From Sphingomonas sp. Leaf230 (GTDB lineage Bacteria > Pseudomonadota > Alphaproteobacteria > Sphingomonadales > Sphingomonadaceae): a stretch of 64,000 nt of DNA. The notes below the pieces were generated by a model. The model made no database searches and had not been told where the DNA came from. It saw nothing but the letters and a program-made list of their open reading frames with translations. The translations under genes and the position numbers were made by a program. The stretch is taken from assembly GCF_001421745.1 (NCBI RefSeq), contig NZ_LMKW01000009.1, forward strand, positions 347,507 through 411,506, written 5' to 3'. Shown here piece by piece: positions 47,025-56,979 of this stretch (within the stretch, counting starts at the first letter, position 1; each line of letters opens with the position of its first letter).

Positions 47025-48005
47025 TCAGCGGAAATCGAAGACGCCGCCGGGTGGCGCTGCGACAAACCTCTCGCGAGGTATCGCCGCTGCGGCCAGCGCT
47101 TCGGCCAGCGCGATTTGCGGCGCGTCGCGTGCTTCGTCGGTCAGCTGGAACGTGCCCCAATGGATGCCGAGCGCCCGTTTCGCGTCGACCTCGCCGAAGA
47201 TGCGCACCGCCTCGGCGGGATCGACATGCTGCCCGGCCATGAACCAGCGCGGGGCGTAGGCGCCGATCGGGATCAGCGCGACGTCGGGCGCGCCAAGACG
47301 CTCGCGGATCTGGCCGAAGATCGCGCCATTGCCGTACGCGGTATCGCCCGCAAACCAGATCGCACCGGCTGGCGTGTCGAGCCAGTGCCCGGCCCATAAA
47401 GCCATCCGGACGTCGCTCGGCCAGCGGTTCGCCCAGTGATAGGCGGGCGTGATCGTGGTAGAGATGCCGTCACCGATCGGCAGGCGGTCCCACCAGTCGC
47501 CGACGATGCACCGGGCGTCGAGCACCGCGGCGCGCAGGATCGTATCGTTGCCGAGCGGGAGGACGAACAGAGGCGCATGCGCCGCCTGGAGCCTGCGCAG
47601 AGTGGCGACGTCGAAATGATCGTAATGGCAGTGGCTGATGAGGACGAGGTCGATCGGCGGCAGGTCGTCGAAGGCGATACCGGGCGCGGCGACTCGCTTT
47701 GGCCCGGCGAACGAGACGGGGCTCGCGCGCTCCGACCAGATCGGGTCGGTCAGGATGTTGAGCCCGGCCACCTGGATCAGCATCGAGGCGTGCCCGATCA
47801 TCGTGATGCGGATGCCGTCGACGCGCGCGTCGGGCTTGGCCGGCGTGACCGGTACCGAGCGCGGCCATTTCGCGACGCCGGGCGCCAGCTTCCACCGTAG
47901 CACGTCTTTCAGGCCGCGGTCGGTCGGCGCCTGCCCCGGATTGAAGAACCGGAGACCATCGAAATGGTCGGACGGGGGACCCTGATAGTAACGGTTCTTC
48001 GGCAT
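47025..48005 (-). CDS. MBL-fold metallohydrolase (NAPE-PLD/UlaG-like)
   Basis: A 326-aa metallo-beta-lactamase-fold hydrolase. The metal motif is ISHCHYDHFD near residue 130, with AGDTAYG and IHWGTFQLTDEARD further on. The N-terminus (PKNRYYQGPPSDHFDGLRFFNPG) is typical of the NAPE-PLD/outer-membrane-associated branch. The start MPKNRYY at 48005 is chosen by similarity; the longer frame continues into the intergenic gap. It may act on N-acyl phospholipid-like substrates; that is inference. Confidence 0.9.
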   Translation of the reverse strand: MPKNRYYQGPPSDHFDGLRFFNPGQAPTDRGLKDVLRWKLAPGVAKWPRSVPVTPAKPDARVDGIRITMIGHASMLIQVAGLNILTDPIWSERASPVSFAGPKRVAAPGIAFDDLPPIDLVLISHCHYDHFDVATLRRLQAAHAPLFVLPLGNDTILRAAVLDARCIVGDWWDRLPIGDGISTTITPAYHWANRWPSDVRMALWAGHWLDTPAGAIWFAGDTAYGNGAIFGQIRERLGAPDVALIPIGAYAPRWFMAGQHVDPAEAVRIFGEVDAKRALGIHWGTFQLTDEARDAPQIALAEALAAAAIPRERFVAAPPGGVFDFR

Positions 48006-48043
48006 GTGCCTGCCTAGCCCGAAGCCCCCCGGCCGCCCAGACG

Positions 48044-49966
48044 CTACTTTGCGTTCTTCACGTATTTGTCGAACCACGCGATCGACCGCTGCCGGACGTC
48101 CGCGGACTGTTCGGGGCCCGTCACGCAGTGGCCCGCGTCGGGATAGATCACGAGGCTCACGGGGACGTTGCGATCCTTCAGCGCGTGCCACCATTCGATC
48201 GACTGGGTCGGCGGCACTTCGATATCGCGTTCGCCGACATAGACGAACGTCGGCGTCCGCGCGGTCTTCGCGTGATAGATAGCGGAGACGTCCTCATACG
48301 CCTTCATGTCGTCGTACATCGACTTGCCGAAGAACGGCAGCAGCCACTGGTCGATGCCGTTGGTGCCGTAATAGCTGACCCAGTTCGACAAGCCGGCACC
48401 CGCGACGATGCCCTTGAAGCGGTTGGTCTGCGTGTTGGCCCACATCGCCATGAACCCGCCATAGCTGCACCCGCCGAGGCCGAGGCGCTTGTCGTCGACC
48501 GGCGCGACGCGTTCGACCGCATCGACGCCGGCCAGTACGTCGCGCAGGTCGCCACCGCCGAAGTCGCGCTTGTTCGCGGCGGTGAATGCCTCGCCCTGGC
48601 CGTAGCTGCCGCGCGGATTGGGCAGGAAGACGTAATAGCCCGCCTTGACCAGCGCAGCGTTGAGCGAGGTCGGATAGAGATAGCCGGGGGTCGAGGCCGC
48701 CGATGGGCCGCCGTGGACGATCGTGATCATCGGCGCCTTGCCGGTCGGTGCGATGCCCGAGGTGGGGCGGGGCGCGAGCAGCCAGCCCTGGACGTCGAAG
48801 CCCTCGTTCTTCCAGCTGATGCTTCGCGCGGCGGCGAGCGCGGGCATCGCGTCGTTGTCGTGCGTGATCTGCTTCACGCCCTGTCCCTGGGGGTTGAGCG
48901 GACCTGCGTAGATGGCCGGTGCGTGATCGTAATCTTGTACCACGGCGGCAGCGATCCGCCCGTCCGCTGAGAACACGGCGCGGCCATCGCCTGCGCTCGA
49001 GCTTGCCGGCTTGGCAAACCCCGGCACGACCGGCTGGCCGGGGGTGAGCGTGCCGAACTGCATCTGGTCGCCGGCCAGCGTCACCGTGCGCAGTCCGCCA
49101 CGGGTCCAGGCGATCGTCGTCACCGTTGACTTGGCGCCGGCGGTGACATTGCGCGGGGTGCCGCCCTCCAGTCCGACCGTAAAGACGTCGCCGCCGATCG
49201 AGCCGAAATCGCTCATCAGGCCGCCGACATAGGCGATGGTGCGGCCATCGGGGGACACGCGCGGCTGGTTGATCTGCGTCGTCGGCTTGGCGATCGAGCG
49301 GACCGCGCCGGTCTGCGCGTCGATCGCGTCGAGCGTCGCCACCCACCAGTTGTTGTCGCCATTGCCGAGCGCGGTCGTCGCGACGAACCCGCGGCCGTCC
49401 GGCGTCCAGTCATATTCATAGACATAGCGACCCGCAGGCGACAGTGGCGTCACCGTCGTCGTCGCCTTGGCGATGTCGAACACGGCCAGGCGCTGCTCGT
49501 CGCTCTTCTCGCCGATCTCGCCGATCATCCGTACGCCGGCCTGCGTCGCGCCGGACTCCTTGGCGGCGCCGAGCGTCACCAGCAGCGCAATCCGCTTGCC
49601 GTCGGGCGACACGCGCGGCGTCTGCGCGATACCGGCGATGGTCGCGACGGTGCGCGTCGCCTTGGCGTCGGCATAGGTCAGCCGGACGTTGCCCGCCGCG
49701 GTGTCGCGGACCAGGAATACGAGGTCGCCATTGGGCGCGAACGTCAGCCCCGCATAGCTGCACGTCGCGCAAGGATCGATCGTCCGCAGCACGCGCCCGT
49801 CGGTGACGTTGCGCAGCGTCACTACCCCGTGCCCGCCGCTGCTCTCGATGGTCGCGATGCGATCGCCCGCGGGAGACAGTGCGAGCCCACCATATTGGTG
49901 AAGCGTCTGCGCGGACGCAGGCGCGGCGGTCGCGAGGAGAAGGGCGGCGGTGACGGTAAGACGCAT
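48044..49966 (-). CDS. S9 family peptidase (dipeptidyl/acylaminoacyl peptidase-like)
   Basis: A 640-aa secreted serine peptidase. A signal peptide (MRLTVTAALLLATAAPASAQ) is followed by a beta-propeller with TolB-like repeats (LSPAGDRIATIES, VSPDGKRIALLV, VSPDGRTIAYVG) and a C-terminal alpha/beta hydrolase domain. The nucleophile elbow is GLGGCSYGGFMAMW, the Asp lies in VYVGERDIEVPPTQS and the His in DAGHCVTGP. It would cleave peptides in the periplasm. Confidence 0.93.
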   Translation of the reverse strand: MRLTVTAALLLATAAPASAQTLHQYGGLALSPAGDRIATIESSGGHGVVTLRNVTDGRVLRTIDPCATCSYAGLTFAPNGDLVFLVRDTAAGNVRLTYADAKATRTVATIAGIAQTPRVSPDGKRIALLVTLGAAKESGATQAGVRMIGEIGEKSDEQRLAVFDIAKATTTVTPLSPAGRYVYEYDWTPDGRGFVATTALGNGDNNWWVATLDAIDAQTGAVRSIAKPTTQINQPRVSPDGRTIAYVGGLMSDFGSIGGDVFTVGLEGGTPRNVTAGAKSTVTTIAWTRGGLRTVTLAGDQMQFGTLTPGQPVVPGFAKPASSSAGDGRAVFSADGRIAAAVVQDYDHAPAIYAGPLNPQGQGVKQITHDNDAMPALAAARSISWKNEGFDVQGWLLAPRPTSGIAPTGKAPMITIVHGGPSAASTPGYLYPTSLNAALVKAGYYVFLPNPRGSYGQGEAFTAANKRDFGGGDLRDVLAGVDAVERVAPVDDKRLGLGGCSYGGFMAMWANTQTNRFKGIVAGAGLSNWVSYYGTNGIDQWLLPFFGKSMYDDMKAYEDVSAIYHAKTARTPTFVYVGERDIEVPPTQSIEWWHALKDRNVPVSLVIYPDAGHCVTGPEQSADVRQRSIAWFDKYVKNAK

Positions 49967-50176
49967 CGGGGGCTCCGGCAGAACAGCGGTTGCCCCTGCT
50001 TAACGCGTGGCGGACCTGCGGCAAGCCGGTGTCGCGACTACGCCGGCCAAAGACTTCGCGCCGCGACCGCCAGGCATCCTTAGCGGGCCGAAATCGTCCG
50101 TGATCGCGGGTTTGTACCTGCTAAGTCTGGCAGTGAAATCCACGAGACGCGCTTAAGCCTATTTTTGCCGCAGTCA

Positions 50177-50716
50177 CTAGCGCTGACGCTTCACCAAAAC
50201 CGGTCGTTCGCCGTCGATCAACGCTTTGAAGCCACCGAAACCAGACTGCTTGATGATGACCGCGGTGCCGGGGCGCGGTGCGAGCGTCAGAGGCTCGATC
50301 GTCTCCCACGCCGTATTGTTGGCCAGCTGGATTAAGTAACGCGCGTAACTTGACGACCTTACACCAGTGATTGTCGTCTTCACCTCGGTAACCCTTGTGA
50401 GCCGGTCGGCCTCGCCGCCGCCAAGGGGGTTTTTTGCCGCATCTGCGAGCCCAAATCGCTGCTGTTTACGCTCGACGACAGCCGCGCGGTCCAGCGCCAG
50501 CAAACTGCCGGACTTGCGCGCGCTCGCTATCTCGCGAGCGGCTGCGTCGAAGCATGACAGCCGAGCAGCATCGGTCGCAACCTGCTGGCATTCGGCAAGC
50601 GCGTCCAATGTTCGCGACGAGGTCCGATCGGGGGCGGCGGTTGCCGGTGCACCGCCGGAGAAGCCCGTAAAAGCGAGGAGTGCAAACGGAACGCAATAGG
50701 CACGCAAATCACGCAT
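50177..50716 (-). CDS. Secreted hypothetical protein
   Basis: A 179-aa protein with a signal peptide (residues 1-28, ending ATAA). The mature N-terminus contains ALAECQQVATDAARLSCFDAAAREI, a paired-cysteine pattern found in many alphaproteobacterial periplasmic proteins and in VasI-like proteins. The rest (VTEVKTTITGVRSSSYARYLIQLANNTAWETIEPLTLAPRPGTAVIIKQSGFGGFKALIDG) reads as a small beta domain with a KQSGFGGFK turn typical of these proteins. Function unknown. It is divergent from the TonB-dependent receptor. Confidence 0.75.
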   Translation of the reverse strand: MRDLRAYCVPFALLAFTGFSGGAPATAAPDRTSSRTLDALAECQQVATDAARLSCFDAAAREIASARKSGSLLALDRAAVVERKQQRFGLADAAKNPLGGGEADRLTRVTEVKTTITGVRSSSYARYLIQLANNTAWETIEPLTLAPRPGTAVIIKQSGFGGFKALIDGERPVLVKRQR

Positions 50717-50937
50717 TGGACTACCTCGAGACGAATAAAGGAAAGAATCTATCGGCCGAAACCGGCGGGGGACACTATGTTGCGCTTATGTCACTCTACT
50801 GTCGCAAACGGAACCCAAAAGGGCCGAATCGACGATATTCGTTGCAGTGCGCCAATAGCGATCGATACACCTCTCCCAGAGCCGGTTCTTTTCCGGGGGC
50901 AAATGCACGGCGATACGCCGGCAAATAAGGGGCTAAT

Positions 50938-53900
50938 ATGACATCTGCTGCTCGTGCACACCTGCTTGCGACCACGCTGCTCATGGGAGCGGCGACGCTT
51001 GCCACGCCAGCGTTCGCGCAGGTCCAGGGTGACAATTCGGGGATCCGCGCTGGCGGCGCGACCGCAACCCAGGCGACCACGCCGGGCGCGAACGCCCAGG
51101 GCGAAGTCGGCATGACGACGTCCGAAGCAGCGCCGACCACCGAGAACAGCCAGGGCGACATCGTCGTCACTGGCTCGCTGATCAAGAACCCGGCGCTGAT
51201 TGCGTCGGCACCTGTTCAGGTCGTTGGCCAGGAAGAAATCAGGCTCCGCCAGTCGAACACGGCCGAAGACGTTCTTCGCACGTTGCCGGGCGCAACGCCG
51301 AGCATCGGTTCGGCCGTCAACAACGGCAATGGCGGCGCATCGTATGTCGATCTTCGCGGTCTGGGGTCGTTCCGTAACGTCGTTTTGATCGACGGCAATC
51401 GTATCGCTCCGTCGGGCCTGTTGGGTCGCGTCGATTTGAACAACATTCCGCTCGCATTGGTCGAGCGCGTCGACATGCTGACCGGCGGCGCGGCGACGAC
51501 TTACGGCGCTGATGCCGTGTCCGGCGTCGTCAACTTCATTACCCGCTCGGATTTCTCCGGGATCGACGCATCGGTGTCCAACCAGATCACCGAGCGTGGC
51601 GATGGCGCGTATTTCCGCGGCGATATCACGATCGGCGCGAATTTCGACGATGGTCGTGGCAACGCGGTCTTCTCGGTCGGCTATCAGCAATCGGATCCGG
51701 TCTATCAGGGTGACCGGCCTTACTCGATCCAGAACTACGATTCGTTCTCGGGCGCATCGAGCGGCTCGGGTACGACCACTCCATCCGTGTTCACGCTCGG
51801 CGGTCGCCGTCAGATCAACCCGACCACGGGCGCACTGTCGACGGCGGTAACGCCGTTCAACTTCAACCCGTACAACATCTTCCAGACGCCCTTCGAGCGT
51901 TTCAACATGTATGGCGCAGGCCATTACGCCGTGTCGGACACGGTCGAAGTCTATACCCGTGGCCTGTTCTCGAAAAACACCGTCGACACGATCATCGCGC
52001 CGTCGGGCGTCTTCAACTCGTCGGTAGTTGTCCCGCTGTCGAACCCCTATCTCCCAGCAGCAGCGCGTTCGCAGTTCTGCACCGCCGCCGGAATCACGGC
52101 AGCGCAGTGCACGGCTGCTGCCGCAGCGACCAGCCCGACCGATCCGAACTTCCGCACGATCACGACCAACCTGTCGCGGCGTACGACCGAAGTCGGTCCG
52201 CGCATCTCGAACTACCAGACGACGATCTTCGACTATCGCGCTGGTGTGAAGGTCGGCCTCACCGAAGGCATCAAGCTTGATGTCTCGGGCGGTTATGGCG
52301 AATCCGAGAATACTCAGACGCTTCAGGGCTATGTCCTGACGTCGCGAGTCCGCTCGGCAGTATATGCAACCAACACCACGTCTTGCCTGGGCAATGCACC
52401 ACAGGGTGCGGCGATCACCGCCGGTAGCGGCTGCGTTCCGCTCAACATTTTCGGCGCAGACGGTTCGATTACCCCGGCGATGACCAACTACATCACGGGC
52501 GAAAGCACGACGACCGTCCGGACGTCGCTGGCGCAGGCCCGTGCGGTTCTGAACGGCGATTTCGGCTTTGCCTCGCCATTCGCAAGCGACGCAATTGGCT
52601 TCGCGGCTGGCGGCGAATACCGCAAATATCGTGCGTCGCAGCGCTCGGACACGCTGGCGCAGACCGCCGGCGAGCTCGGTGGTGCCGGTGGCGCCGCGCC
52701 GAACATCGACGGTGGCTATGAGGTAAGCGAAGGCTTCGGCGAGTTGATTGCGCCCCTGATCCAGGACAAGCCCTTCTTCCAGAGCCTCACTCTCGAAGCA
52801 GGCGTCCGCTATTCGCACTACAAGATCCTTGCCGACTCGTCGCCGACGTTCAACACCACCACCTACAAGGGCGGTGGTAGCTGGGAGCCGGCAACCGGTC
52901 TGAAACTGCGCGGGACGTATCAGCGGGCCGTGCGGGCTCCGAACATCAGCGAACTTTTCTCGCCGGTGAATACGGGCCTCACCAATCTGTCGACCGATCG
53001 TTGCGCGGGTGCGGCACCGGTCAACAATGCGAACCTCCGTGCGGTGTGTCTTGCGCAGGGCGCTCCGGCGTCGACGATCGGGCTGATCACCAACCCGACG
53101 GCAGGGCAGGCGAACATCACCTCCGGTGGCAACATCGCGCTTCGTCCTGAGAAGTCGGACAGCTACACACTTGGTGTCGTGATCCAGCCAACCAGCTTCA
53201 TTCGCGGGCTGTCGATCACGGTCGATTACTTCAACATCAAGATCAAGGGTGCGATCTCCCAGTATGCTCCTGGCGATCTCATCTCGGCGTGCTTCGACAA
53301 TCTGGGTGCTGCAAGCGCAACTAGCCCGGCTTGCCTTGCGATCTCGCGCAACCCGGTGACGGGCGGTCTGGATGGCGATCCGGCGACCACCCGTGGTCTG
53401 GTCGCGGCAATTTCGAATCTCGGGACGGTCAAGACCGACGGTATCGATCTCAACGTGACCTATCGTACGCCGCTGATCGAGGGCGTTAAGATGGCGTTGG
53501 CGTTCCAGGGTAGCTGGGCGAACTCCTCCACCTTCCAGGCAGCGCCCGGCCTCATCAATCGTGAGTGCATCGGCTATTACTCGATCAACTGCGGTGGCGC
53601 TGCCAGCGCAGTTGCAGGGGGCTCTGGTTCGATCCAGCCGGAATTCACCTGGAACACCCGTGCGACCTTCACAGTCGACAACAACATCGACCTGTCGGTT
53701 CTGTGGCGCCATATCGACGGTGTTCGTCAGGAGCCGGACGATATCGCCAACGGCAACGGGCAGGCCTTCGCTGGCAATCTGTCGGGTGGCGCGCTTGCTG
53801 GTCAGGCCGTCGATTTCACGCGTATTCCAGCGTACGATTACATCGATCTGGCAACGCGGATCGGTGTTGCCGAGAATTTCGACCTGACCGTGACGGTGGC

Positions 53901-54036
53901 CAACCTGTTCGACAAGCAGCCGCCGCTCGTCGGTTCGACGGTTGGCTCCACCAGCTTCAACAGCGGCAACACCTATCCGTCGACGTACGACGCGCTGGGC
54001 CGTCGCTTCTCGGTCGCTGCCCGCCTGCACTTCTAG
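50938..54036 (+). CDS. TonB-dependent outer-membrane receptor
   Basis: A 1032-aa receptor. The signal peptide ends at TPAFA-QVQG, a low-complexity stretch follows to about 75, then a TonB box-like GDIVVTGSLI, a plug domain (APVQVVGQEEIRLRQSNTAEDVLRTLPG, DLRGLGSFRNVVLIDGNR, GGAATTYGADAVSGVVNFITR) and a 22-strand-type barrel ending in RFSVAARLHF with the C-terminal Phe. No N-terminal signalling domain is seen, so it is not a transducer. The substrate is unknown; neighbours suggest a specialised nutrient or peptide. The long open frame on the opposite strand is a shadow. A terminator follows. Confidence 0.95.
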   Translation: MTSAARAHLLATTLLMGAATLATPAFAQVQGDNSGIRAGGATATQATTPGANAQGEVGMTTSEAAPTTENSQGDIVVTGSLIKNPALIASAPVQVVGQEEIRLRQSNTAEDVLRTLPGATPSIGSAVNNGNGGASYVDLRGLGSFRNVVLIDGNRIAPSGLLGRVDLNNIPLALVERVDMLTGGAATTYGADAVSGVVNFITRSDFSGIDASVSNQITERGDGAYFRGDITIGANFDDGRGNAVFSVGYQQSDPVYQGDRPYSIQNYDSFSGASSGSGTTTPSVFTLGGRRQINPTTGALSTAVTPFNFNPYNIFQTPFERFNMYGAGHYAVSDTVEVYTRGLFSKNTVDTIIAPSGVFNSSVVVPLSNPYLPAAARSQFCTAAGITAAQCTAAAAATSPTDPNFRTITTNLSRRTTEVGPRISNYQTTIFDYRAGVKVGLTEGIKLDVSGGYGESENTQTLQGYVLTSRVRSAVYATNTTSCLGNAPQGAAITAGSGCVPLNIFGADGSITPAMTNYITGESTTTVRTSLAQARAVLNGDFGFASPFASDAIGFAAGGEYRKYRASQRSDTLAQTAGELGGAGGAAPNIDGGYEVSEGFGELIAPLIQDKPFFQSLTLEAGVRYSHYKILADSSPTFNTTTYKGGGSWEPATGLKLRGTYQRAVRAPNISELFSPVNTGLTNLSTDRCAGAAPVNNANLRAVCLAQGAPASTIGLITNPTAGQANITSGGNIALRPEKSDSYTLGVVIQPTSFIRGLSITVDYFNIKIKGAISQYAPGDLISACFDNLGAASATSPACLAISRNPVTGGLDGDPATTRGLVAAISNLGTVKTDGIDLNVTYRTPLIEGVKMALAFQGSWANSSTFQAAPGLINRECIGYYSINCGGAASAVAGGSGSIQPEFTWNTRATFTVDNNIDLSVLWRHIDGVRQEPDDIANGNGQAFAGNLSGGALAGQAVDFTRIPAYDYIDLATRIGVAENFDLTVTVANLFDKQPPLVGSTVGSTSFNSGNTYPSTYDALGRRFSVAARLHF

Positions 54037-54058
54037 GATCGGTTGCGATCCGACTTCT

Positions 54059-54088
54059 GGGGTGGCTCTTCGGAGCCACCCTTTTTTT
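54059..54088 (+). terminator. Rho-independent terminator of the TonB-dependent receptor gene
   Basis: A nine-pair stem, GGGTGGCTC with GAGCCACCC, closes a TTCG tetraloop and is followed by seven Ts. It is 23 bases past the stop. Confidence 0.93.
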
Positions 54089-54177
54089 GTCTGCTTTCGA
54101 GCGACCCGGTAACGGCACAGTGCTCGCCAGTCCGTCTGATATGGGTTGACCAGGGGCTCGAGTTGGCTTCGAGGCTT

Positions 54178-55239
54178 TTAGCCGAGCAGTGGCGCCGGCG
54201 GATCGAGCGCCACCCCGGCACCGCGCGCGACGGCTTCAGCCCATATCAGGACCTTATCGATCTCGTCGGCGTACAAGGTTGCGCCGTCCATCTGCTCGCG
54301 AGTGCGGTCGGCCGCGCGATAGGTCGTGCCGTCCTTGGCATTGCGCGCAAAGGCTTCGCTATGTTCTAACGCATCCAATGTGGCGATGTTTATCGGCAAG
54401 GCATATAAATCGCAGATTGCGTGCAATGCCGCGCGCGGCGCCGCGACCAACGTCTCGCTTTGCAGCGACCGGACCCGGCCTGGGAAGCGGTGGGCAAGCG
54501 CCGCAAACAGATCCGCCTGTGCGATCCAGCCGACCGCAGCTGCTTGCAGATCGGTCAGCCGGAAGTAATCCTCGGGCGCAAATCCTAGATCGACCATGCC
54601 GTCGGCGAGTTGCTTGGCCAGCAGTTCGCGGACCCATAACCGCCCCCACATCCCCTTACGCGCGATCGACGTCAGGAACACGCGAAGTGGTGCATACAGG
54701 AGCACCGCGCGGGCGTCGGGACGAAGGTTCAACATCGTCGGCGCCAACGCGTTGACGACGTTAGACGGCTTGATGATCATTGCCTCGCCCGGAACGAACG
54801 CACGCGCCGATAATGTAAGCGCGTCGTTAAGCACCTCTGCGATCTTAGCGGGATCGCCGCCGCGATGTCGCCAGCCGACCAGATCGTTGAGGATCACAGG
54901 CTCCTTCAACGTCGACGCGAACCCGACGCGATCAAGCGCTCGCGCGAGCAGGGTCGAGCAGCAATAGGCCGAATGAAAGATGAAATGGACCGGATCGATA
55001 CGCTGTACGGCGGCGACTGCCTCACGTCGGGCGACGACGACGGGGTTCGCTGCGGTGGGTAGATGTTCGTCGGTCAGGAAGGTCGCTGTGCCACGCATCG
55101 CCCGATCCGCCGCGACAAGATGCACGGCGTCGTGTTCCGGATCGTAGCGGTGCGCTAGCCAGCAGGGATCGGCGATCCCTGTGGCATTGCCGGTCGTGTC
55201 TCGATTCTTGGGGGGCGTGCTTCGAGCCTGGCTGGTCAT
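54178..55239 (-). CDS. Sulfotransferase-like P-loop protein
   Basis: A protein of about 353 aa. The segment VHFIFHSAYCCSTLLARALD near residue 85 looks like the 5'-phosphosulfate-binding loop of sulfotransferases in a divergent form, followed by ALTLSARAFVPGEAMIIKPSNVVNALAPTMLNLRPDARAVLLYAPLR, a PAPS-like 3' site. A specific acceptor cannot be named. The start is uncertain: MTSQARS at 55239 is used, with ATG 55275 and a GTG at 55323 as alternatives, none with a good Shine-Dalgarno. It lies between the TonB receptor and the hydroxylases. Confidence 0.6.
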   Translation of the reverse strand: MTSQARSTPPKNRDTTGNATGIADPCWLAHRYDPEHDAVHLVAADRAMRGTATFLTDEHLPTAANPVVVARREAVAAVQRIDPVHFIFHSAYCCSTLLARALDRVGFASTLKEPVILNDLVGWRHRGGDPAKIAEVLNDALTLSARAFVPGEAMIIKPSNVVNALAPTMLNLRPDARAVLLYAPLRVFLTSIARKGMWGRLWVRELLAKQLADGMVDLGFAPEDYFRLTDLQAAAVGWIAQADLFAALAHRFPGRVRSLQSETLVAAPRAALHAICDLYALPINIATLDALEHSEAFARNAKDGTTYRAADRTREQMDGATLYADEIDKVLIWAEAVARGAGVALDPPAPLLG

Positions 55240-55372
55240 CGCTATTGGATGGCATATCGCATTCGCGTTCGCCATCGGCGAAGTACATTGCGAAACCGTC
55301 GGATTTGGATTGTGCGCCGACACGAATAAGGCATGATGCCGGTCTTATCGAAAATGTCGAAAAGGGTGGGCA

Positions 55373-55636
55373 ATGATAAAGCAGGTTACGTTCGGTTTGG
55401 CGTTCGTCCTCGCGACGGCCCCAGCTATCGCGCAGCAGCCGGCGACCACGGACAAGGTGGCTGACAAGACGGCCAGCAAGCCGCATCCGAAGATCTGCAA
55501 GCGATCGGCCCCGGCGGGGTCGATGATCGAAACGCGTCGTGACTGCCACACGCGAGAGGAATGGAACGAGATGGCGCAATCCGCTCGCGCGACGGGCCAG
55601 GATATGGTCGATCGGTCCGCGGCGGGCGGCCACTAA
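55373..55636 (+). CDS. Small secreted protein
   Basis: An 87-aa protein with a signal peptide (MIKQVTFGLAFVLATAPAIA-QQ). The mature part has a basic K-rich start and two cysteines in PKICKRSAPAGSMIETRRDCHTREEWNEM, a pattern seen in many short sphingomonad periplasmic proteins. The 19-bp gap to the next gene suggests co-transcription with the TPR/hydroxylase. It could be substrate or partner, but this is unproven. Confidence 0.75.
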   Translation: MIKQVTFGLAFVLATAPAIAQQPATTDKVADKTASKPHPKICKRSAPAGSMIETRRDCHTREEWNEMAQSARATGQDMVDRSAAGGH

Positions 55637-55655
55637 GTAGAGCCTCACGGTCATT

Positions 55656-56945
55656 ATGAACGCCGATGTTACTTCGCGGTTAGACGGCCTGCTGCGCGAC
55701 GCCGATCGCGCGCAGCGCGCGGGCGACAAGGCTAGGGCTATTGCGGCGTTTCGCGATATCCTGGCGATCGCGCCCGACCATCCGATCGCGCTTAACGCCC
55801 TCGGGATGGCGGCGTTGGGGCGTGACGACCGCGCGGCGGCGGAATATTTCGCGCGGGCAGCGGCCGCCGATCCCGCCGCCGCACCGCTCTGGATGAATCT
55901 GGCGAGCGCGCATCGCGGGGTGGGCGATGCCGTGGCGGAACGCACCGCGCTGGAGCGGGCGCTGGCGCTCGACCAGCGCAACCTGATGGCGAACGTGCGT
56001 CTTGCCGAACTGCACGACCGGACCGGCGATGCGGCCCAGGCGGCGTTCCGCTGGGGCGGGGTGGCGACGATCGTCCAGTCGATGGCGGACCGATCGCCAC
56101 CGCTCGATCAATTGCTAGCGCGCGCGTCGGACCGTATCGCATTTCACGCGCGTGCGCTGTCGGACGATGTCGATGCTGCGATGCAGCCGTTGCGAGCGGG
56201 CGCGGACCCTGCGCAGCGTCGCCGGTTCGATGCGTGCGTCGATGCGATGCTGGGGCGTCGGACGATCTACGCACCCACGCCGCATGGGATGCATTTCCCG
56301 TTCCTCCCGGCCGACGAGTTCTTCGCACGCGACCATTTCGCCTGGCTGGCCGAGTTCGAGGCGGCGACGCCCGTCATCCTCGCCGAACTGAAGGCGTTGC
56401 TCGCCGAACCGTCGGCGGGCTTCACGCCTTATGTCGCGATGCCGCTCGGCACGCCGGCCAATCTGTGGAGCCCGCTCGATCGCTCGGACCAATGGAGTGC
56501 ACGCTATCTCTGGCGCTACGGGGTCCGCGACGATGCGGTCTGCGCGCGGTGTCCGCAGACCGCGGCGATCCTCGATGCGTTGCCGCTGGCGGATATTCCT
56601 GGCCGCGCACCGACCGCATTCTTCTCGGTCCTCAAACCGGGCACGCATTTGCCGCCGCACACCGGGGTCAGCAACATCCGCTCGGTCGTGCACCTGCCGC
56701 TGATCGTGCCCGACAAATGCGGCTTCCGCGTCGGCGGTGAGACCCGCGAATGGCGCGTCGGCGAGGTGTTCGTGTTCGACGATACTATCGAGCACGAGGC
56801 CTGGAACGACAGCGACACGATCCGTGCCGTCCTGATCGTCGACGTCTGGAACCCCCATCTGACGCGCGACGAGACGACCATGCTGCGCCGCCTATTCGGG
56901 GCGCTCGGCAGCAAGCTCGGCAATAGCGGAGACGTTGCCGACTGA
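55656..56945 (+). CDS. TPR protein with aspartyl/asparaginyl beta-hydroxylase domain (first of two)
   Basis: A 429-aa protein. Residues 10-130 are TPR repeats (AGDKARAIAAFRDILAIAPDHPIALNALGMAAL ... MNLASAHRGVGDAVAERTALERAL). The C-terminal half is an Asp/Asn beta-hydroxylase domain, a 2-oxoglutarate/Fe(II) oxygenase. His335 in LPPHTGVSN and His380 in IEHEAWN are 45 residues apart, like the iron ligands of AspH, and RAVLIVDVWNP holds a 2OG-binding arginine. No signal peptide is visible, so it acts in the cytoplasm. Paired with a similar gene on the opposite strand. Confidence 0.87.
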   Translation: MNADVTSRLDGLLRDADRAQRAGDKARAIAAFRDILAIAPDHPIALNALGMAALGRDDRAAAEYFARAAAADPAAAPLWMNLASAHRGVGDAVAERTALERALALDQRNLMANVRLAELHDRTGDAAQAAFRWGGVATIVQSMADRSPPLDQLLARASDRIAFHARALSDDVDAAMQPLRAGADPAQRRRFDACVDAMLGRRTIYAPTPHGMHFPFLPADEFFARDHFAWLAEFEAATPVILAELKALLAEPSAGFTPYVAMPLGTPANLWSPLDRSDQWSARYLWRYGVRDDAVCARCPQTAAILDALPLADIPGRAPTAFFSVLKPGTHLPPHTGVSNIRSVVHLPLIVPDKCGFRVGGETREWRVGEVFVFDDTIEHEAWNDSDTIRAVLIVDVWNPHLTRDETTMLRRLFGALGSKLGNSGDVAD

Positions 56946-56979
56946 AGCCGGTGGCAACGGGCCAACGGCGGCGATGGAC

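Noticed and set aside
50791..54030. Minus-strand 1079-aa open frame antisense to the TonB receptor
   Set aside because: It is the mirror of a clear TonB-dependent receptor. Composition (RRR, DRR, VDRD) is typical of shadow frames.
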